Shown here piece by piece: positions 20,965 to 31,024 of a DNA stretch of 64,000 nucleotides. Numbering within the stretch: position 1 is the first letter of the stretch; every line of letters begins with the position of its first letter. A program made the translations under genes and the position numbers. The notes below the pieces were generated by a model, which had not been told where the DNA came from, made no database searches, and saw only the letters and a program-made list of their open reading frames with translations. Source of the DNA: Brachionus plicatilis (taxonomy: Eukaryota; Rotifera; Eurotatoria; Ploima; Brachionidae); contig QEOQ01000573.1 in assembly GCA_010279815.1 (NCBI GenBank), positions 264,145-328,144 of the forward strand, in the 5' to 3' direction.

Positions 20965-21389
20965 ATTCAATTTCGAAATGAAAGTTTTCATAGCCATCTT
21001 TTTGTAATCTTTTTTCCAAAACTTTGCGTTAAGTTGACAAAATTTTATCTGGATTAGGAAATGCTAATCGCAAAGGAAAGGTAAACATATCTGCTGATTT
21101 TCCATAATTGAATAGTTTGTGTCTATCATCGTAAAATTATATTTGACATTCAAATTTTTCTGGCCTTAGATTGAATATTTTCCAAAGAGACAGTCAACAG
21201 CAATAGTTGGATAACCAATTCCCAGTTCCATTTAGAAAATATTTTTCATAATTTCTTTCATTTTGTTCATCATCAACTATTGAATCATTTGTATCTGATT
21301 TGTTAGCCTCCAAAGACTATGTCCATTGTAGCCAATGTCTCACAGGTCATCAAAACAAAGAACACAAAACTCAAAATTAAAATATTCAT
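20965..21389 (-). pseudogene. Pseudogene of the long-form lectin-like protein (copy F)
   Basis: On the minus strand an ATG at 21389 begins M-N-I-L-I-L-S-F-V-F-F-V-L-M-T-C-E-T-L-A-T. This is clearly a relative of the copy B signal peptide M-K-N-L-I-L-N-F-F-F-L-V-L-T-S-C-H-T-L-A-T. Further segments match copy B (K-x-F-E-C-Q-I, D-D-x-H-K-L-F-x-Y-G-K-S-A-D-M-F-T-F-P-L-R, F-G-K-x-x-Q-K-D-G-Y) but in different frames with stops and deletions. Only the first third is left. Between 21390 and 22282 there is no supported gene. Confidence 0.75.
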
Positions 21390-22282
21390 TGTTTTAAAAG
21401 ACAGAAAACTCTAAATTAAAAAAATAAAATGATTGAGATTGTTTATTATGAAATCTTGGAAGATAATTTTTATTTTTTTCTAAGTTGTTCCATATTCTCC
21501 TTATGCTTTTGATAAAATTTAATTATTGAAGTGAAAGTTTGTTTGAGAAATGAAAAAAATTGTTTTAACAGAGCTTCTTTAAAAACTGAATTTATAAAAT
21601 TGCTTTCAAATCTTTCCTAAAGCAACTGATTTATCTTTTTTATTTCGAAAATATTTTTTTTACCTAATTTATCAAAAATTATCGTGAATTTACTAAATTT
21701 TACAGTAATTGTTGAAAAAGTTGATCTCATTTCGGTTAACTAAGCCATGATTAAAATTTTTTCCAATAAACGATAAATCATTGCTGTTTGAATATAAAAA
21801 AAATTTCTGCTAAAATTGATAAAACACTGGTCTCATTGAGATTTCGTGGAAAATTAAGTTTTTTACAATCATTCAATGTCATAGTCAGAATCAAATCACC
21901 ATTGAGATAAAAATTTTAAATAGAAAAGATACGGTTTAAATAATTTTAAATCTTAATTTGATTCAATTGATTTTCATATTTCACAACCTCCACGTCATTT
22001 AATTCAGCGTCATAATTTTCAGCAATTGCCGTATTACCTTGCACAGTTATGCATGAATTTTCGGGTTTAATTGAATTTTAAAAACCTAAGAACCAAAATT
22101 AAACGCAGCATTAATACTTGAATTTCAAAATTAAGTGCCGTACAAAAATTTGAATTTTAAAAAAGTTTAAAATTAAGTTTTAAGTTTAGATGCAGCATTA
22201 AAAAATAGATAGAAAAAAATTAAAATTGTTTTTTTAATTTTTTTTTATTTGAAAAATTCATTTCTTAATTTTAAGTGCAGCG

Positions 22283-22797
22283 AGCATCTTGAAGTTGATG
22301 ATCAATTCAATATATCTATTCAATTCAAAAAGTTTATCATTTGATATTAAAGTTAATCTTTGAATTAATTGAAAAATTTTTAATGGAAAATGCTTTACAT
22401 GTTATGTAGATTAGAAAAATAAATAAATCAATTCCAAAAATATTTGTAGAAAAGATCGATCTTTTCATTTTATTACTTATTTGGAATTTTAATATTTAAA
22501 ATTCATTTTTAAATTTAATTTTAATTTTGAGTGCTAAATACAAATACTTTTTAAATGAGAAATTTAAAAATAAAATCTACAAAAAATCAATTTAGAAAAA
22601 TTTTAATTTAAAAATCGATTTTATCAATGAATTTAGAAAATATTTTTTTAATAATTTAATTTTTTTAAATCTACATAACATGTAAAGCATGTTACATTAA
22701 GATTATTTAAATAAATTTAAAGATCAATTTTAATATCTAAAGATAAACTCTTTGAATTGATATGATATTTTGAATTGATTTTGAACTTCAAGATTCC
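22283..22797. mobile_element. GGCA/AGCA-terminated foldback MITE
   Basis: Termini AGCATCTTGAAGTTGATGAT and ...GAACTTCAAGATTCC are inverted. The perfect 8-bp duplication GTGCAGCG flanks it (22275-22282 and 22798-22805). Inner arms include GCTTTACATGTTATGTAGAT and its mirror image. It is related at its ends to the elements at 28573 and 34724. From 22806 to 24393 I see no gene. Confidence 0.8.
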
Positions 22798-22844
22798 GTG
22801 CAGCGCTAAAATTTAGTTTTCAAAAAATAAATAGCAACAATTGA

Positions 22845-22875
<31 letters not shown>

Positions 22876-24393
22876 AAAAAAAATACTTTAGTTAATTCTT
22901 TTTTTTAACAAAATTATTTTTGAACCTAAGAAAAAACATGCCAATTTTGCAGGAAATTTTGTGCTCTTTAAAATGTATACAAGTTCTTTTTGATAAAATT
23001 GATAAAAGGTTAAGATAAGAGAATCAGAAAAGTTTCAGCATAAAAAATTGATTGATACTTTTAAGTTGACTAAGTCTCCGAAGCTACATATAAGCAGTCT
23101 GATGAAAACCAGTTCTCTATGGGTTTGATCATCCAAAGATTACGAATTTTGAGTCAAAATTCGTGTACGTTGAATGCATAAACCAGTTTGACTGAGTACA
23201 CTTAAAAGTATGTAAGGTTAATTTAGAGTATAATAAAAAGGCAAGAAAGCATGACGAGCAGCCTTAGCTTTTCAAATATGTTGTTTTGCATAGAGAATTA
23301 TACAAAATGAAATTTCTGAAAAAAATTTTGACTCGGTGCGGTATTGCACCCTATGACCTGAAAGGCAAAATTCTCTTTTTTTCGTTTTTTTAGATTTTTG
23401 GGTTGAAATGATAATGTTAGCAAAAAATCAATGAGATTTTCGGATTCCTTGTTCAATTTTGGACCAGAAAGGTTATTATTAAAAAGAAAAAAAAATTCTA
23501 TACGAACTTTATTGTAAAAATAAGAAAAAAAGACCCCAAAAGCACGTACAACTTTCAACTACAATAAATCATGAAAAGAACATGCTAAATTTGAAAAGTT
23601 ATATATATTCTGAATCTGCGCATCGAGTTTTATAAGAATATGACAAAAAAAATTTGGGTCATAAGAATGACTAAATTTCGAGCCAAATTGCCCCATATCC
23701 TTTGGTTTAATTTTTTGTGTGTTGAATTACAAAATGTATCCAATGTTGAAATAACATTGGAAAAAGTGCGATTTTTCAAATATTTTTTTCAGTTTAAAAT
23801 AAAAAAATAATTTTAATTTTATATTGAAAGCATTTTTTTATTGAACTTTACAGACAACAGTTGAGCAAACTAGATATTTTTGCTCATATTCATGTCATTG
23901 AGCAAATGACATTTTGCGATTTGTTTGCTCGACTTTTGTCTTCGGAATTGACTTTTCTAAGAATTTTTGTAAAAATTTAATTTGTAGAGCCTAATAAAAT
24001 TTTTGTAGAGCCTTTACTTATTTTATTGCTATTTTCGCTTTGTATAAATTTATTTTTAATGTTGCCAAGATAGAATTAAAATTTTTGTTTTTTTTGACAA
24101 AAGTTTTTTTTTTCAGAAGTATTTTTTAATAAAGAATTTTCAAATAAGCAGAAAACAGCTTCTATATTTTATTTTTTATATATTTGATTAGAAAGATGAT
24201 GATGGAAAAGTGCATTTCCTTGTGAGAAAAATATTTGCTTTCTCATTTCTCTATTTTGAAACCCAATTTAAACTTTCGCCAAATAGCTGACAAAAAAAAC
24301 ATTTTTCCAAAGGAAATGCAATCATTCGCCTTGACAAATCGTACCAAAATTTGCTATAAAATGAATGGAATTCAAGTTAAATGAAACAGAAAA

Positions 24394-25388
24394 ATGTCCG
24401 AAGCGCACAGCTACAATCAAAAGCTCAGAGAAATAGTTGAGTCAAGTACCATTCATGGAATTCCAAACTTTTTCCTCAAAGAGCATTTTATTTTGGAAAT
24501 TGCTACACATTTAACTATGGAAAAAACTCAACTGGTCCATCAGGTACCAATTGAAAAGTCAAAGCGACCAGGAACCATCAATGGTTTGAAGCTAAAGCTG
24601 TTTGTAGGAGCCCCTGAGTACCAACCGTGCTGGGAGTACCGGTTTGGCGCCTTGATAGTTGTGCATAATAGCCACCTTTATATGCCGAAGAAGGCCTGTT
24701 CATTCAGACTGGAGCTGAAACAAATTTTATTTTAAATAAAGTTAGAATCAACAAGATGCCAAGTCCTTACAGTGATTGTGTAGTCAATGTTTCAAACCGA
24801 AACGAGTTCAACTCAGTTTCGTACAGAAACGCGTTTGATTTTAGTGGCAGCTACAGGCAAAAATGGTGCGTGTTGAACTGTTCAGTTGCGAGGGCGATTG
24901 AGGAAAATATGCCAAAATGCTCGGCTCTGAATTTTGCCTCCAGTTTAGAAAGAACAAGATGCATTAATGACTTGGAGAATTTGACCAAACATTATGATCT
25001 TTGTTCGGGCGAATGTCCCATTGAATGCGACTATTCTTTTTTCAATGTCTTCAAAAGTACTTCAAGCTTTCCCAGTTACGCTTATGCCAAGCATCTTCTG
25101 GCTAATCCGACATTTAGATCAAGATTTCCGTATGAAAACATAACTTTTGGTCAAGTGAGAGATAGTGTTGTGGCGCTGAATGTTTATTTTGACTCGAATA
25201 ATTATCAAAGAATTGAAGAGTTGCCCGAATCGAATTTTGGCTCTTTGCTTGGAAATTTGGGCGGACAATTGGGACTTTTTTTGGGCGTTAGTTTTCTCAC
25301 ATTTGCCGAATTGGTTGAAATTTTTGTCCAAATGGCAATTATTTATTTTCGAAATTTAAATAAGTCTTCAAGTAGAGTTGAAATTTAA
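24394..25388 (+). pseudogene. DEG/ENaC sodium-channel gene, internally deleted and frameshifted
   Basis: Two overlapping frames together read as a DEG/ENaC subunit. The first (from 24394) has the cytoplasmic S-S-T-I-H-G-I-P-N-F-F motif. It then jumps within about 40 residues to the extracellular G-L-K-L-K-L-F-V-G ... G-A-L-I-V-V-H-N-S, so most of TM1 and roughly 150-200 residues are missing. Around 24680 the coding frame shifts by one base into E-E-G-L-F-I-Q-T-G-A-E-T-N-F-I-L, then K-M-P-S-P-Y-S-D-C. This runs on through the Cys-rich region to TM2 with the selectivity-filter region G-G-Q-L-G-L-F-L-G-V-S and F-A-E-L-V-E-I (stop at 25388). The C-terminal half is well preserved, so the loss is recent, or the shift is a sequencing error and the deletion an unrecognised gene-model issue. 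The family forms amiloride-sensitive or peptide-gated Na+ channels. Confidence 0.75.
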
Positions 25389-25581
25389 AAAAAAAATCAA
25401 ACCGCTGAAAAAGTTTTGGAAAAATTTTGAAAAAGGTTTATAACATGTTTTGGGTGAAAAAAGAGACTTGGATAAAAGTTGAATATGACAAAATGAAAAA
25501 AATTTTAAATTTTTACATTTAATTTTTTTTAGAAATTTTTATTTTTGATAACTAATTAATTTTGGAGATTTTTTTTTGTTG

Positions 25582-26319
25582 AGATGTTGTGAAATTTAAA
25601 TACAAATTGAACAAAAATTCTTCCTTTTTTAATGAATTAAAATTAAAGTTAATAAAAAATATTAGATAGAATACCGCAGCATACATTGTTGCACCTTTTT
25701 TGCCTAAAACAAAATTTTTATTTTCTTTTTTTTTAGTAAATTAAACCAATAATCAATTTAAATCTTATTGATATTTTATTTTCTGCCTTATTAAAACGTG
25801 AAAAAAATTATTTTAAGTAAAAGAGGTTCAACAAAGTATTTTGCACTTATTTGGGCAATTTGACATTTATGATAAATTTTTGATGCTTAAAATGTTCAAA
25901 TAAAACTAAAACTATTAAATAAATTGTTATTTTTTAATAGAAATAATGCAGAGATATATTTTTGGATTTAATATACTTTGATAAATAATGAAATTAACTC
26001 TGCAAAATCAAAATGTACAATGCAGAATGCACACTATCGAAATGATGCTATTTTAAGTGGATAATTTTTTGCAGACTTTTGCAGATTTTACCTTTAGATT
26101 TAACAAAGTATGTTAATACCAAAAATTTACGTCTGCACTAATTTTATTTAAAAATTAAAATTTATTTTGAAGTTTTAGTCTGATTTGATAATTTTGAGCA
26201 TCGAAAATTGATCATAAACTTCATCTTGCCCTTATTTGCAGTATTTTTTAAAGTATATTTTATTAACTTTAATTTTAATTAATCAAAAAATTCAATTTGT
26301 ATTTGAATTTTACAATACC
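25582..26319. mobile_element. FB-A foldback MITE carrying a nested GGCA MITE
   Basis: Outer arms TTTAAATACAAATTGAACAA and ...TTCAATTTGTATTTGAATTT match the FB-A element at 5895. The right arm is interrupted at CTTATTTG by the element at 25854-26229. The right end ACAATACC matches the FB-A terminus. Confidence 0.75.
25854..26229. mobile_element. GGCA-terminated foldback MITE with perfect 8-bp TSD
   Basis: It starts GGCAATTTGACATTTATGAT and ends ...ATCATAAACTTCATCTTGCC. CTTATTTG flanks both sides (25846-25853 and 26230-26237). The arms are about 90 bp (TTTTTGATGCTTAAAATG mirrored by ATTTTGAGCATCGAAAAT). A second copy, with its own LINE insertion, is at 57789-58352. Confidence 0.85.
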
Positions 26320-26699
26320 TTTTCTGTAATGTTGCACAAAAAATCTAAAAATATGAAAATGGAACAATTTAAAATTATTTTCATTTTTCCTAAATTATTT
26401 TGTTTTAGATAATTTTAGATTATAAGTGTTAAAATTTAAAATGTTATAGAAAAAAATCAGAATACTAGAATAAAAATAAAAGCGTCATAAGTTTTTGATA
26501 AAAATGATATATCAAACCAGGAACGAAGCAGTGAAGGGCCTCTTTTAGGTATTTAGTTTATTGAGTCATCGATTACATAAATACATAAATAATTAGATCA
26601 AAAAAAAATGTGTTTAAGAAGCAAAATGTTTAAAAACAAATGGGGTCTTACTTGATTAAGTCATTTACAGTGATACAAGTGATGGTGAAAATGATGTCG

Positions 26700-26878
26700 A
26701 AAAAATAGTCAACAAAAACTTAACTTTTTTAATTTTCTTTTATATTTTATTTTTAACTTATCCTATTTATCTTTTTAATATTTTTTAAAATAAATTTTAT
26801 TTAACTTTATTTTTATTTTATATTCTATTCTGAAGGAGCTTTTGCTCGATAAAGTTAAACAAATTAATAAAATTTGAA
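26700..26878 (+). mobile_element. LINE-1 family 3' tail
   Basis: A T-rich 3' region is followed by CTGAAGGAGCTTTTGCTCGA and AAACAAATTAATAAAA, a diverged copy of the tail seen at 10400. The rest of 26320-27878 has no supported gene; a 63-codon ORF at 27297 shows no recognisable feature. Confidence 0.5.
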
Positions 26879-27932
26879 CTAACGTTTATTCTATTAATTT
26901 TTTTTTAATCTAAGGGACTTTTTGTAACAATAAGGGGTTAATCAGAGTTGGTCAAATTTTCTAAAAATTTAAAGTTTAATTAATAATAAAAACCAAGGAA
27001 AACTATTATGTGCGATTAAAGATTTGCAAAAATTTATTTCAATCTAGTTTTAGTACCTTTCTTTCTTTTTTGAATTGTTCAGCAATTTGATTTTATATTA
27101 AATATTTTTTTATTTATCTTTTTTTTAAATATGCATTTTTTAAGGCTTTGAGTAATTTAACTCTGAGGCCGAAATTTTTTTTTGTCTTTATGAGTTAAAT
27201 TTAAGAAAACTTGATTATTTATTTATTAAATGATAAGTCAAATCGTAATAAATATTATGATATATTAGTATGATATATTTTTAGGAGCTGTGAAGTTTGT
27301 TCAATATAGAATTTTATTATAAGGAATGCATTTTGACTGCAAAAACAAGCAGACAACCACTATCATTAAAATTGTGTAGCAAGCATCTAATAGCTGATCT
27401 AAATTATCTTATAACTTTACATGATGAAAAAGAAAAGGAAGCAAGTTATTCCCTTAGAATAAATATCTTGGGAGATTATTACAAATGAATCTGAATAAAA
27501 AATTGGATACAAAAAAAAATGTTATAAATTGCTTACTATAAAATAAAATCCATATCATTTTCCAATTATGTGTCAATTCATAGAATATTAAAAGAAATAA
27601 GCAAACCTCATAGAATAAATTTTGCTATAAAAAAAATATTTCGTAGATTTTCAATCATAGAATTTTTTTTATAAAAATTATGTTACTAAATTTAATAGAA
27701 AAATTTAAAGATTAAATCAATTTAAAATTGTTTTTTAAAAGTTCACCCATTTTTCACATCCTTTTTCAATAAAATAGGTTCTCTGATTTGATTTAAAAAA
27801 AATTATATTTTATAAAATTCTTTGTTAATTCTAGAAAGAATCGGTAGGTCTAATTTTTTAATTTAAAAAATCCTTTTAAAAAAAACATCTTTGACAATAA
27901 AAAAAGTAAAAAATATTAACTAAATGTAACAA

Positions 27933-28005
27933 GCCGAAATAGCTCAGTTGGGAGAGCGTTAGACTGAAGATCTAAAGGTCCTTGGTTCGATCCCGAGTTT
28001 CGGCA
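27933..28005 (+). tRNA. tRNA-Phe (GAA)
   Basis: The 73-nt cloverleaf starts GCCGAAA and ends TTTCGGCA. The D arm contains GCTCAGTTGGGAGAGC, the anticodon loop CTGAAGA gives GAA, and the T arm contains GGTTCGATCCC. A T-run (CTTTTTTTTT) follows as a Pol III stop. It is identical to the copies at 30952 and 32391. Confidence 0.97.
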
Positions 28006-28095
28006 CTTTTTTTTTAAATTCAAATCGGCCCTTTTTATTTAGCACAAAAAAAAACTTTAATTTTGCTCTTAATCTACTTGCTTTAGAATAAAACA

Positions 28096-28109
28096 GTTGC
28101 CATGGCAAC
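28096..28109. promoter_or_regulatory. Orphan RFX X-box copy
   Basis: GTTGCCATGGCAAC, a perfect palindromic X-box, lies within the duplicated promoter arm. No ciliary gene is found next to it: the sequence to the right (28113-28560) has no ORF. Confidence 0.7.
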
Positions 28110-28572
28110 GCAGGTAAAAGCTGAAAAGTAGCCTGAAAAGTAACTAAAAAATTTAATTAAATTTTATTAAAAATTGAATTTTTAAATTTTATCTATTTTT
28201 TAAAGATAAAATTATTAATAAATGAGTTCAAAGTAGTAATTATATATCCGATAATTAATTAATTATTGAATCCAAAATAATTATGAGGCCATTTCAGTAA
28301 TAGAATACTTAAGATTTGAAGAATGTTGGACAGTTAATTTTATTTATTTGTTTATCTCTTAGACTAAAAAAATAAGCTTTTTTCTTTTTATTTTAAATCT
28401 TTAAAATCCATCATATATTGAACTCCCTTTCGAACTTTTCTTTGATATATCAAGGAAATGTGGAAAATATATATTAGGAGGTGATCTGAATGTGAAGATT
28501 AATAGTTTTGGTAATTTAAGATAAAAAGAAAATGATAATCATAAATATTCTGTCTAGAAAACAAAATTCTTA

Positions 28573-28929
28573 GGCATCTTGAAGTTTAGGATCAAAAAAA
28601 TCAGACCAAAAAGTAATTTTTTTTATAACTTTTGAATGGTATTTGATTAAATCTCTCTGCAAAATGCTAAATAATGTAAAAAACATGCTGAATATTAGAA
28701 AAGGCTCTGCAAAAACTCTGCAATTTTGCAGGAAAATGCATGTCATTAAAAAGTATTTAATTCAACTTCGCAATTTAATTGCAGAGTTTTTGCAGAGCTT
28801 TTTCTAATATTCAGCATATTTTTTGCATTATTTAGCATTTTGCAGAGAGATTTAATCAAATACCATTCAAAAGTTATAAAAAAATTACTTTTTGATCTAA
28901 TTTTTTTGATCCTAAACTTCAAGATGCCA
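28573..28929. mobile_element. GGCA-terminated foldback MITE, near-perfect hairpin
   Basis: GGCATCTTGAAGTTTAGGAT and ...ATCCTAAACTTCAAGATGCC are inverted, with arms of about 165 bp that remain almost fully complementary (for example AATCTCTCTGCAAAATGCTA against its mirror). The direct repeat AAATTCTTA (8-9 bp) is on both flanks (28564-28572, 28929-28937). The high arm identity indicates a young copy. Confidence 0.85.
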
Positions 28930-28974
28930 AATTCTTATTATTTTTATTTTATTTTTTTTAATTGTATAAACGCC

Positions 28975-29570
28975 AAACGGCAATTTTTAATAAAGGAAAA
29001 TTTTCTATCAAAAATTTAGTATAAAAATTATATGCATTAAAATTTTTATTATTTAAGTTATTTTTTAGAATATAAAAATTAAAGTTAAAATCTCCTTTAA
29101 AAATTAAATACCGTATTCCCTCATTCGATTATGCTGCACCACGAGCTAAGACACCTTTTTGGATCATTATTTTAGTTGTTTTTCTCAAAAAAATGTGTCT
29201 CGATTAAAAGAAAATTCATCAGTCACTTGTCATGTAAAACATGCATTTTTTTGTTTCTAATAGAAGAAAAAAAATGGATAAATTTATTTTATTAGAGTCA
29301 CTTTTTTATAGTGAAAAATTTTCGAATAAAAGGAACCCTTTGATGCCCGAACTTTCTTTTATTTGAGGATTACGGGATCATTATCACAGGTTAAGGACCG
29401 CGTCAAACTGAAGCACCAAGTATAAAGAAAATAAACTACATGAAAAATTATTTTTTTATTAACAATATTTGAGTTCTGATGCGCCATTATTAGTGTAAAA
29501 TGTAAATTAAAAAGTAAAAAAAAATTGAGGTAAAACATCGATTTTATCGAGATTTAGAATTTTAAATATT
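28975..29570. repeat. Dispersed repeat, second copy
   Basis: It matches 1860-2700 in two blocks (TTCCCTCATTCGATTATGCT near 29115 and ATCGATTTTATCGAGATTTA near 29540) without the FB-A insertion. There is no ORF. The nature of the repeat is unknown. Confidence 0.5.
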
Positions 29571-29704
29571 CCAGCCAAGAAACATAGCTGACAAAACATT
29601 AATTCTTCATTTAATAAATTCACATTTAAAATCATCGGAATAAATTTTTAAAATAAATTTTATTCAATTAATTTTATTAAAAAAAAAAGTGAAAAAAAAA
29701 TTCA

Positions 29705-30781
29705 TTATTTTTTACCCTTTTTGCCTTTTTTGCCCTTCTTTTTCTTTTTTCCTGCAGCGCCCAGTTTATGTCTCATCATCTGTGACCTCCACCAGGCTTG
29801 AATCTTAATCGTGGCCTCCAATTCAAATTTTTCTTGTTCCTGCTTACGTCTTTCCTTATCCTTTTCAAATCTATCCTCGAGCACCACTTTTTCATACTCG
29901 GCAAAAGTTCTTGCCAAATTTTGATACTTTTCCAAATCTTTAGCCCGGCCATTTTTCAAATTGTCCAAATCGACCTGTTTCTGCAAAGTCTCTCGGTCCG
30001 ACCTTTCGGTCCAGTAGTCGGTCAATTGTTTCATTTTAGCAATGGCAGTTTTTAAAAACGACTCCATTTCCGCATTGCACCGATTCTCCTCATCTATCTG
30101 CTCCTGTAACTTCTCAATATTAGCCTTCAAATCTGTTTCGGACAGATCACACTTTTTCTTTGTCTGTGACACTGAGTTGTCCGTGCTTTTCTTCACATAC
30201 TTGGCTTCCATGTTTGTCTTTGCCTTGAGTTCCTGCAGTTTATCTTTTAGATGAGCAATTAGTTCATTACGTTTTTGAATTTCGACTTCCTTGTCCTGTT
30301 TGACGTCTAGTAGGGACTTTTTGAGATCGCCTATCACTTTGCGAGTCTCTTCCTCTCTTTTTATAATCTGTTGAAATTCTGTTTTGTTGCCTTTTTCGCG
30401 TTTCACCACTTGGCGCAAAGAGTCCAGCGAGTTGTCCCTCTGGTCTTGGACCACATTTTCCAGCATCCGCTGTAAAAAAAGTCTTTCGACTTCTATTTTT
30501 TCGAATGTGTCCCGACTCAAAGGGTTCTGGTTAAAAGCACGATTGACACCGTGTGTGGCTGCTTTTAGGTTTTTGATGCTGTCCGAGTTATTGTAGCCGA
30601 GGAATTTTCCCTCCATTTCAGCTTGTGTGTTTTTGATTTCATTTATTGTCTCCTCAAGTATTTCTCTGGTATTGGACCGCATTTCGGTGGTGAGTGGCAT
30701 TATCTGACCGCTGATCTCCAGCTTATCGATTGTGTCTTCAAGACAACCGATAAGTTGCAGGTTTATTATATCAGTTTGCAT
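29705..30781 (-). CDS. IQCG: Dynein regulatory complex subunit 9 (IQ motif-containing G)
   Basis: This is a 358-residue, single-exon protein. The N-terminus reads L-E-D-T-I-D-K-L-E-I-S-G-Q-I-M-P, the short motif typical of IQCG/DRC9. A long coiled coil (about 95-310) is rich in K, E, Q and L. An IQ motif near 325-340 reads I-K-I-Q-A-W-W-R-S-Q-M-M-R, and the tail is Lys/Gly-rich (G-K-K-K-K-K-G-K-K-G). This order and the A-W-W-R form of the IQ site are those of DRC9, part of the nexin link that regulates dynein in motile cilia and flagella and binds calmodulin. It is somewhat shorter than the roughly 440-residue human protein. A perfect RFX X-box lies 66 bp upstream of the ATG, agreeing with a ciliary gene. 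The upstream region including tRNA-Phe is duplicated in inverted orientation at 27880-28172. Confidence 0.88.
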   Translation of the reverse strand: MQTDIINLQLIGCLEDTIDKLEISGQIMPLTTEMRSNTREILEETINEIKNTQAEMEGKFLGYNNSDSIKNLKAATHGVNRAFNQNPLSRDTFEKIEVERLFLQRMLENVVQDQRDNSLDSLRQVVKREKGNKTEFQQIIKREEETRKVIGDLKKSLLDVKQDKEVEIQKRNELIAHLKDKLQELKAKTNMEAKYVKKSTDNSVSQTKKKCDLSETDLKANIEKLQEQIDEENRCNAEMESFLKTAIAKMKQLTDYWTERSDRETLQKQVDLDNLKNGRAKDLEKYQNLARTFAEYEKVVLEDRFEKDKERRKQEQEKFELEATIKIQAWWRSQMMRHKLGAAGKKKKKGKKGKKGKK

Positions 30782-30846
30782 TTTATTAATAATAATAAAA
30801 TTTAATTTAATTTTTTAGTTACTTTTCAGGTTTAGTGATTACCTGC

Positions 30847-30860
30847 GTTGCCATGGCAAC
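30847..30860. promoter_or_regulatory. RFX X-box in the DRC9/IQCG promoter
   Basis: GTTGCCATGGCAAC is a perfect inverted repeat of the RFX half site and lies 66 bp upstream of the DRC9 start codon. RFX factors drive ciliary genes through such sites close to the start (established in worms, flies and vertebrates). Use here is inferred from position and gene type. Confidence 0.85.
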
Positions 30861-30951
30861 TGTTTTATTCTAAAGCAAGTAGATTAAGAGCAAAATTAAA
30901 GTTTTTTTTTTGTGCTAAATAAAAAGGGCCGATTTGAATTTTAAAAAAAAG

Positions 30952-31024
30952 TGCCGAAACTCGGGATCGAACCAAGGACCTTTAGATCTTCAGTCTAACG
31001 CTCTCCCAACTGAGCTATTTCGGC
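30952..31024 (-). tRNA. tRNA-Phe (GAA)
   Basis: Identical 73-nt sequence to 27933-28005, on the other strand. It lies divergent from nothing but about 170 bp upstream of DRC9 and shares its strand. Confidence 0.97.

Larger units (their letters stand above)
27880..28172. repeat. Left arm of inverted duplication (tRNA-Phe + DRC9 promoter copy)
   Basis: The whole segment matches the reverse complement of about 30788-31077. It includes the upstream CATCTTTGACAATAAAAAAA, the tRNA, the CGGCCCTTTTTATTTAGCAC block, the X-box and TGAAAAGTAACTAAAAAATT. Matching stops where the DRC9 start codon would be, so this arm is a promoter without its gene. Confidence 0.85.

Noticed and set aside
23298..23558. 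86-codon minus-strand ORF
   Set aside because: Low-complexity Phe/Lys/Asn composition, no start context, no domain and no repeat or splice support.
27297..27488. 63-codon plus ORF
   Set aside because: It begins at a non-ATG codon and has no recognisable motif. Composition is only slightly better than background.
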